Source: an uncultured Lachnospiraceae bacterium (GTDB lineage: Bacteria > Bacillota > Clostridia > Lachnospirales > Lachnospiraceae). From it: a stretch of 9,403 nt of DNA. The DNA is taken from NCBI GenBank assembly GCA_910588285.1, contig CAJUQB010000142.1, positions 1 through 9,403 of the forward strand. The letters are read 5' to 3'. Shown one piece after another: positions 6,071-9,403 of this stretch. A program made the position numbers and the translations under genes. The notes under the pieces were generated by a model. That model was not told the origin of the DNA, searched no databases, and saw only the letters and a list, made by a program, of their open reading frames with translations. Each line of letters starts with the position of its first letter. Positions within the stretch are counted from its first letter, which is position 1.

Positions 6071-6099
6071 ATCATATCACGGCCTGAGGGTTCTGTCAA
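6071..6099 (-). promoter_or_regulatory. Sigma-A type promoter of the iscR-nifS-nifU-mnmA operon
   Basis: The minus strand carries a perfect -35 TTGACA (6094-6099), a 17-nt spacer and a -10 TATGAT (6071-6076). The predicted start is near 6064, leaving a leader of about 55 nt before the GTG of iscR. The near-consensus elements suggest a strong promoter that would need repression by the regulator it drives. Confidence 0.75.
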
Positions 6100-6113
6100 G
6101 ATGAACTTTTTCA

Positions 6114-6119
6114 TATAAT
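6114..6119 (+). promoter_or_regulatory. Perfect -10 box of the divergent flippase promoter
   Basis: TATAAT at 6114-6119 lies 36 nt before the TTG start of the flippase gene. No good -35 is seen: the best-spaced hexamer (6091-6096) matches only two of six positions and would overlap the -35 of the opposing iscR promoter. The stretch CATATAAT (6112-6119) also resembles a sporulation sigma-E -10, but I find no matching -35. Confidence 0.4.
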
Positions 6120-6155
6120 GGCAGTAAATGCGACTTTCCGAAAGGATACATCTTC

Positions 6156-7454
6156 TTGCGTAAACATAAGCTTTCTTCCCATCCCCTGATTACCGGCACC
6201 CTGCTGCTGACCCTGGCCGGCCTTCTCTCCCGCATCATCGGCTTCTTCTATAGAATATTCCTCTCCCACACCATCGGTGCGGAGGGCTTAGGGATCTACC
6301 AGCTGATTTTTCCTATCTATGCCCTGACCTTCTCCCTCACCGTGGCGGGGATCCAGACTGCTATCTCAAAATTCGTGGCAGAGGCTGTGGCTCGGAAGCG
6401 GGAGAGCTGCACCTATCTGTATGCCGGGCTGCTCCTGTCCCTGGTGCTGTCCTTTCTCTGTACGGCGCTGCTCTATCTCTATGCGCAGCCCCTGGCTGTC
6501 CATGTGCTGGATGAGCCCCGCTGTGCCCCCCTGCTTCGGATTCTCTCTCTGACCGTTCCCTTCGGCGCCGTCCATGCCTGCATCAACGGCTATTACTACG
6601 GCCTGAAGCGGACCACCGTTCCTGCCCTCTCTCAGCTTCTGGAGCAGGCCGCACGGGTGGGCGGCGTCTATGTGCTGTATCTGATTTCCCTGGAAAAGGG
6701 CCGGCCCATCTCAACGGAAGCGGCAGTCTGGGGACTTGTCATCGGAGAGGTAGCCTCTGTCCTCTACAGCGTCTCCTGTACCCGCTTCCGGCCGGGCATA
6801 CGGACCCTTGCACCGGCCCTTGGGCAGATCTTTGCCATGGCTCTGCCCCTGACGGCCAACCGCGTCCTCATCAACCTGCTGCAGAGTGTGGAGGCCATAC
6901 AGATTCCCCTGCGCTTAAAGGAATTCGGCTACAGCAGCTCCGATGCCCTCAGTGTCTACGGCGTCCTCACCGGCATGGCAATGCCCATGGTGCTGTTTCC
7001 CTCGGTCATCACCAACTCAGTATCCGTGATGCTGCTGCCTGCCATCTCGGAGGCTGCCGCTAAGGAGAACACCTGCTACATCCGAAGCTCGGTCAAAAAA
7101 AGCTGTTTTTACTGCCTGACCCTGGGCTTTTGCTGTACCCTGGGCTTCCTCCTGTTTGGCCGGCTGCTGGGACGGGTCGTGTTCGCCAATGTCCTGGCAG
7201 GCACCCTGCTGGTGACCCTGGGCTGGATCTGTCCCTTCCTCTACCTGACCACTACCCTGTGCAGCATTTTAAACGGCCTGGGCCGCACCACCCTGACCTT
7301 TCTTTTAAACCTGACAGGCTGCGGGATCCGCATCCTCTTTGTCTGGTTTTTCATTCCTGTTTTTGGAATCCGTGCCTTCCTCATCGGCATGCTGGTAAGC
7401 TATCTCTGCGAATGCGGGGCTGCTGTCCTCATGCTGCGAAAGCACCTTTTCTAA
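6156..7454 (+). CDS. SpoVB-like MOP/MATE-superfamily flippase
   Basis: This polytopic membrane protein of 432 residues belongs to the MVF/polysaccharide-transporter branch of the MOP superfamily. Members flip lipid-linked precursors across the cytoplasmic membrane. SpoVB is needed for spore cortex peptidoglycan, and MurJ is the vegetative relative. The N-terminus matches SpoVB-type proteins: L-L-S-R-I-I-G-F-F-Y-R (23-33), I-G-A-E-G-L-G-I-Y-Q (40-49), then V-A-G-I-Q-T-A-I-S-K-F-V-A-E. Y-Y-Y-G-L-K-R-T-T-V-P-A-L-S-Q-L-L-E-Q sits near 146-164. Hydrophobic segments alternate with short loops to the end, consistent with roughly 12 helices. It is shorter than B. subtilis SpoVB (about 518), so it may be a paralogue. 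The start is TTG at 6156-6158 with AAAGGA (6141-6146) 9 nt upstream; no in-frame ATG lies just upstream. It diverges from iscR. Confidence 0.85.
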   Translation: MRKHKLSSHPLITGTLLLTLAGLLSRIIGFFYRIFLSHTIGAEGLGIYQLIFPIYALTFSLTVAGIQTAISKFVAEAVARKRESCTYLYAGLLLSLVLSFLCTALLYLYAQPLAVHVLDEPRCAPLLRILSLTVPFGAVHACINGYYYGLKRTTVPALSQLLEQAARVGGVYVLYLISLEKGRPISTEAAVWGLVIGEVASVLYSVSCTRFRPGIRTLAPALGQIFAMALPLTANRVLINLLQSVEAIQIPLRLKEFGYSSSDALSVYGVLTGMAMPMVLFPSVITNSVSVMLLPAISEAAAKENTCYIRSSVKKSCFYCLTLGFCCTLGFLLFGRLLGRVVFANVLAGTLLVTLGWICPFLYLTTTLCSILNGLGRTTLTFLLNLTGCGIRILFVWFFIPVFGIRAFLIGMLVSYLCECGAAVLMLRKHLF

Positions 7455-7473
7455 AATTTGTACCAGAAATCCA

Positions 7474-7502
7474 TTGCCTGTTTCTCCAGAAACAAGTATA
7501 CT
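7474..7502 (+). promoter_or_regulatory. Probable promoter of the AI-2E family gene
   Basis: A -35 TTGCCT (7474-7479) and a -10 TATACT (7497-7502) are 17 nt apart. They lie in the 115-bp gap between the flippase and permease genes. An inverted repeat (TGTTTCT 7479-7485, AGAAACA 7488-7494) fills much of the spacer and could be an operator. The predicted start is about 60 nt before the ATG, and a small hairpin (7531-7544) lies in that leader. Confidence 0.5.
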
Positions 7503-7569
7503 ATTCTAAAAAGGGCAGAGCTCCATGACGGGGCTGTCAAGCCCAGCCGAATAGAAAGGAACAGATACT

Positions 7570-8727
7570 ATGGATTTGAATAAACACACCATGAAAAAAC
7601 TCCTTGCCCTCATCACCTTTACGGTGGTGCTGTGTGCGGCTCTGATGAATTTTTCCGCACTTCTCACCTGGATGAGCTTTGTAATCAGCGTACTTTTCCC
7701 CTTTCTCCTGGGCTCCGCCATTGCTTTCTGCCTGAATATCCCCATGCGCTTTTTTGAGCGAAAGCTGTTCACGGAGCGAAGGGGCAAAAAGCCCGGAAAG
7801 AAGCCCTCCCGAATTGCAAGGCCCTTAAGCCTGATCCTAACACTGCTGTGCATGGTGGGGATCTTTGCCCTGGTGATCGGCGTTCTGTTTCCGCAGCTGG
7901 CCAGCACCTTTGAGAGTGTAGCCGCCGCCATGAGCGCCTTCCTGCCCAAAACCCAGCTCTGGCTGGAGGAAATCTTTGCAGAAAACAAGGGCATCGTGGA
8001 ATATATCAGCTCCATTGACTTAAAGCAGACGGACTGGTCTGCCTGGATTGGAAATATCAAGGATTTTGCAGTAAACGGCGCCGGGAATGTACTCAATTAC
8101 ACCATCAATGCCACTGTGACGGTGGTGAGTACCACGATTCATATTTTCATTGCCTTTATATTTTCCATCTATGCCCTGATCCAGAAGGAGAAGCTGGCTG
8201 CCTCCTTTACGAAGCTGATCCGGGCTGTCTTCCAGGATCAAACGGTGGAGAAGATCCTTCATGTATGCAGCCTCTCCCATGTCACCTTCTCCCGTTTTAT
8301 CACGGGCCAATGCCTGGAGGCGCTGATCTTAGGCGGCATGTTCTTTGTAACCATGCTTATTTTCCGCTTCCCCTACGCGCTGCTGATTGGCGTTGTCATC
8401 GCCTTCACCGCTCTGATCCCTGTGGTGGGCGCCTTTGTGGGATTCTTTGTGGGATTTTTCCTGATCCTGATGGTCAATCCCATGCAGGCCATTGCCTTTG
8501 CAGTCCTGTTCTTTGTCCTGCAGCAGATCGAGGAGAACCTGATCTATCCCCATGTGGTGGGGAATTCCATCGGTCTCCCCTCCATCTGGGTATTATTCGC
8601 CGTTATGGTTGGCGGCAGTCTGATGGGAGTACTTGGAATGCTGCTCTTTATTCCCATCATGTCCGTGCTCTATAGTTTGCTGCGGGATTGGACCAATAAA
8701 CGGCTGCAAAAAAAAGAAGCTCTGTGA
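7570..8727 (+). CDS. AI-2E family transporter (PerM/TqsA-like permease)
   Basis: This 385-residue integral membrane protein belongs to the AI-2E/UPF0118 family, whose members export small molecules, including autoinducer-2 in E. coli TqsA, or exchange ions. The substrate here is unknown. Two N-terminal helices (about 11-57) and a third (about 86-108) precede a soluble segment (about 110-180). A helix lies near 186-204, and the conserved C-terminal block follows: F-I-T-G-Q (243-247), A-L-I-P-V-V-G-A-F (281-289), Q-Q-I-E-E-N-L-I-Y-P-H-V-V-G (318-331) and G-G-S-L-M-G-V-L-G-M-L-L-F-I-P (348-362). These are signature motifs of the family, and the length is normal. A basic loop (R-R-G-K-K-P-G-K-K, 70-78) is probably cytoplasmic. 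The ATG has AAAGGA (7555-7560) 9 nt upstream. The last codons form one arm of the terminator. Confidence 0.92.
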   Translation: MDLNKHTMKKLLALITFTVVLCAALMNFSALLTWMSFVISVLFPFLLGSAIAFCLNIPMRFFERKLFTERRGKKPGKKPSRIARPLSLILTLLCMVGIFALVIGVLFPQLASTFESVAAAMSAFLPKTQLWLEEIFAENKGIVEYISSIDLKQTDWSAWIGNIKDFAVNGAGNVLNYTINATVTVVSTTIHIFIAFIFSIYALIQKEKLAASFTKLIRAVFQDQTVEKILHVCSLSHVTFSRFITGQCLEALILGGMFFVTMLIFRFPYALLIGVVIAFTALIPVVGAFVGFFVGFFLILMVNPMQAIAFAVLFFVLQQIEENLIYPHVVGNSIGLPSIWVLFAVMVGGSLMGVLGMLLFIPIMSVLYSLLRDWTNKRLQKKEAL

Positions 8728-8740
8728 GCTTCTTTTTATT
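8711..8740. terminator. Bidirectional intrinsic terminator between convergent genes
   Basis: A 12-bp stem (8711-8722 with 8726-8737, core GAAGCTC/GAGCTTC) has a 3-nt loop. On the plus strand it runs into TTTTTATTT, and on the minus strand into an uninterrupted run of eight T. It can therefore end both the AI-2E gene and the opposing small gene (8792-9205). The stop codon of the AI-2E gene (8725-8727) lies at the loop and the start of the 3' arm. Confidence 0.85.
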
Positions 8741-8791
8741 TCCCGCAAATAACGAGCCGGGTGACTGCGAAAGCATTGAAACAGACCTCTC

Positions 8792-9205
8792 TTAGAGCTC
8801 TACGCTTCCGACTTCCTCACCCCTTGTCTTCTTGGCAACATAATATGCCCGGTTCTCCTCCGGCTTCACATAGATATTGATCTCATGTACGGCACGAAGA
8901 GACTTTGTGGCTGCCTTTACCTTATCCATAATCGCAGTCAGCTCCACCTCCTGGTCTGCCCACTGGATGTACACTGTCTCTGTCTTATCAGACTTCTTGG
9001 CTGCTGCTTTCTTGGCTCCCGGCTTACGGCCCGGCTTACCTCCGGTCTTTGCCTTCTTCTCAGTTGCTTCACCTTTTACTTCTGCTGCTTCTACCTTCTC
9101 CTCCGCTGCATCCGCCTTCGTCTCTACGTCTGCTTGGAGCTCTGCACTCTTCGGGTCTGCCTCTGCTGTCATCTTTGTGTTGTTCACTTCATTTGCTTTT
9201 GGCAT
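8792..9205 (-). CDS. Small Lys/Ala/Glu-rich protein resembling DUF6465
   Basis: This 137-residue protein has two parts. Residues 1-75 are low-complexity and probably disordered: an acidic Ala/Glu/Lys stretch, then a basic G-G-K-P-G-R-K-P-G-A-K-K-A-A-A-K-K tract (55-71) like histone H1 tails. Residues 77-137 form a compact domain: V-Y-I-Q-W-A-D-Q-E-V-E-L near 78-89, a helix, then I-Y-V-K-P-E-E-N-R-A-Y-Y-V at 111-123 and a terminal G-S-V-E-L. This tail resembles the DUF6465 family common in Lachnospiraceae, whose function is unknown; I recalled the family from its pattern and did not search. The basic tract suggests nucleic-acid binding, but that is inference. The ATG has a strong GGAGG 7 nt upstream, and a clear promoter lies further upstream. 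The gene appears monocistronic and ends at the shared terminator. Confidence 0.8.
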   Translation of the reverse strand: MPKANEVNNTKMTAEADPKSAELQADVETKADAAEEKVEAAEVKGEATEKKAKTGGKPGRKPGAKKAAAKKSDKTETVYIQWADQEVELTAIMDKVKAATKSLRAVHEINIYVKPEENRAYYVAKKTRGEEVGSVEL

Positions 9206-9262
9206 ATCAATTCCTCCAGATATTCTTCTAAACTATTTTAGAACCTTTACCTTATCACTCTT

Positions 9263-9291
9263 ATTATACCGCTTTCTTATAGGAAAATCAA
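9263..9291 (-). promoter_or_regulatory. Sigma-A type promoter of the DUF6465-like gene
   Basis: On the minus strand a -35 TTGATT (9286-9291) and a perfect -10 TATAAT (9263-9268) are 17 nt apart. The leader of about 50 nt ends in a GGAGG site before the ATG at 9205. These elements suggest strong constitutive expression. Confidence 0.72.
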
Positions 9292-9328
9292 ATAAATTAC
9301 GATTTTATTACAAAATTTTCCTGCCCAT

Positions 9329-9366
9329 TCGTTACTTCACGGCCCGGGGGCCGCTCATAGTAACGA
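9329..9366. repeat. Compound palindrome, possible dispersed intergenic element
   Basis: An outer perfect 8-bp arm pair (TCGTTACT 9329-9336, AGTAACGA 9359-9366) encloses an inner 5-bp GC stem (CGGCC 9340-9344, GGCCG 9349-9353) with a 4-nt loop. Small asymmetric internal loops lie between the stems. It is GC-rich within AT-rich DNA and is not followed by a T-run. Its layout resembles the REP/MITE-like palindromes scattered between genes in some Clostridia. Copy number cannot be judged from this window. Confidence 0.55.
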
Positions 9367-9382
9367 TTCGGGGCGATATTCC

Positions 9383-9403
9383 GAATTTTGCTGCGCAAAA
9401 ATC
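9383..9403. repeat. AT-rich hairpin at the right edge
   Basis: A stem with eight of nine pairs (arms 9383-9391 and 9395-9403, core TTTTGC/GCAAAA) and a TGC loop reaches the end of the window. It may be part of the same element as the neighbouring palindrome, or the terminator of a gene beyond the edge. Confidence 0.4.

Noticed and set aside
6118..6189. Short plus-strand frames starting at ATG 6118 (23 codons) and ATG 6128 (11 codons) as leader peptides for the flippase
   Set aside because: Neither has a convincing ribosome binding site, the first ATG overlaps the -10 box, and the encoded peptides show no regulatory codon runs.
7531..7544. GGGCT/AGCCC hairpin as a terminator after the flippase gene
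   Set aside because: The stem is only 5 bp and no T-run follows it.
7506..8096. 196-codon minus-strand frame opposite the AI-2E gene
   Set aside because: It is antisense to a clear permease gene, shows no recognisable motif, and has no convincing ribosome binding site.

Overview
The window looks like chromosomal DNA from an anaerobic, spore-forming member of the Clostridia, most likely Lachnospiraceae. The evidence is the type of genes (a NifS/NifU iron-sulfur pair behind an Rrf2 regulator, a SpoVB-like flippase, a protein resembling DUF6465, a CdsB-type cysteine desulfidase), GC-rich coding DNA set between AT-rich promoters, strong AGGAGG-type ribosome binding sites, and several TTG and GTG starts. 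No phage, insertion sequence, CRISPR array, tRNA or rRNA was seen. No intergenic gap exceeds 300 bases.

Left edge (1-1150): the first 18 codons of a glyceraldehyde-3-phosphate dehydrogenase gene leave the window on the minus strand. Its promoter is divergent from that of a plus-strand PHP-family histidinol-phosphatase-like gene.

Central block (1138-6099, minus strand): a sulfur/iron-sulfur operon read from right to left. Its order is an IscR-type Rrf2 regulator, a NifS/IscS cysteine desulfurase, a NifU/IscU scaffold, the tRNA 2-thiouridylase MnmA, a UPF0597/CdsB cysteine desulfidase, and possibly a translationally coupled 32-codon micro-ORF. NifS takes sulfur from cysteine. NifU receives it for cluster assembly, MnmA uses it for s2U34 in tRNA, and the CdsB-like enzyme breaks down cysteine to sulfide, pyruvate and ammonia. 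The regulator has three candidate cluster-binding cysteines and probably senses cluster status. The 142-base gap between regulator and NifS holds seven 11-bp tandem repeats, a possible internal promoter and two mutually exclusive hairpins.

Right part (6114-9403): a SpoVB-like MOP/MATE-superfamily flippase diverges from the regulator, with its -10 close behind the regulator's -35. An AI-2E-family permease with its own promoter follows and ends in a bidirectional terminator. Facing it is a small Lys/Ala/Glu-rich protein resembling DUF6465. The right edge carries a compound palindrome that looks like a dispersed intergenic element.

Most genes are ordinary housekeeping genes. The least ordinary features are a Cys-rich 36-nt tandem repeat inside mnmA, the 11-bp repeat array upstream of nifS, and the micro-ORF behind the cysteine desulfidase gene. 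I found no clear evidence of an undescribed multi-gene system.
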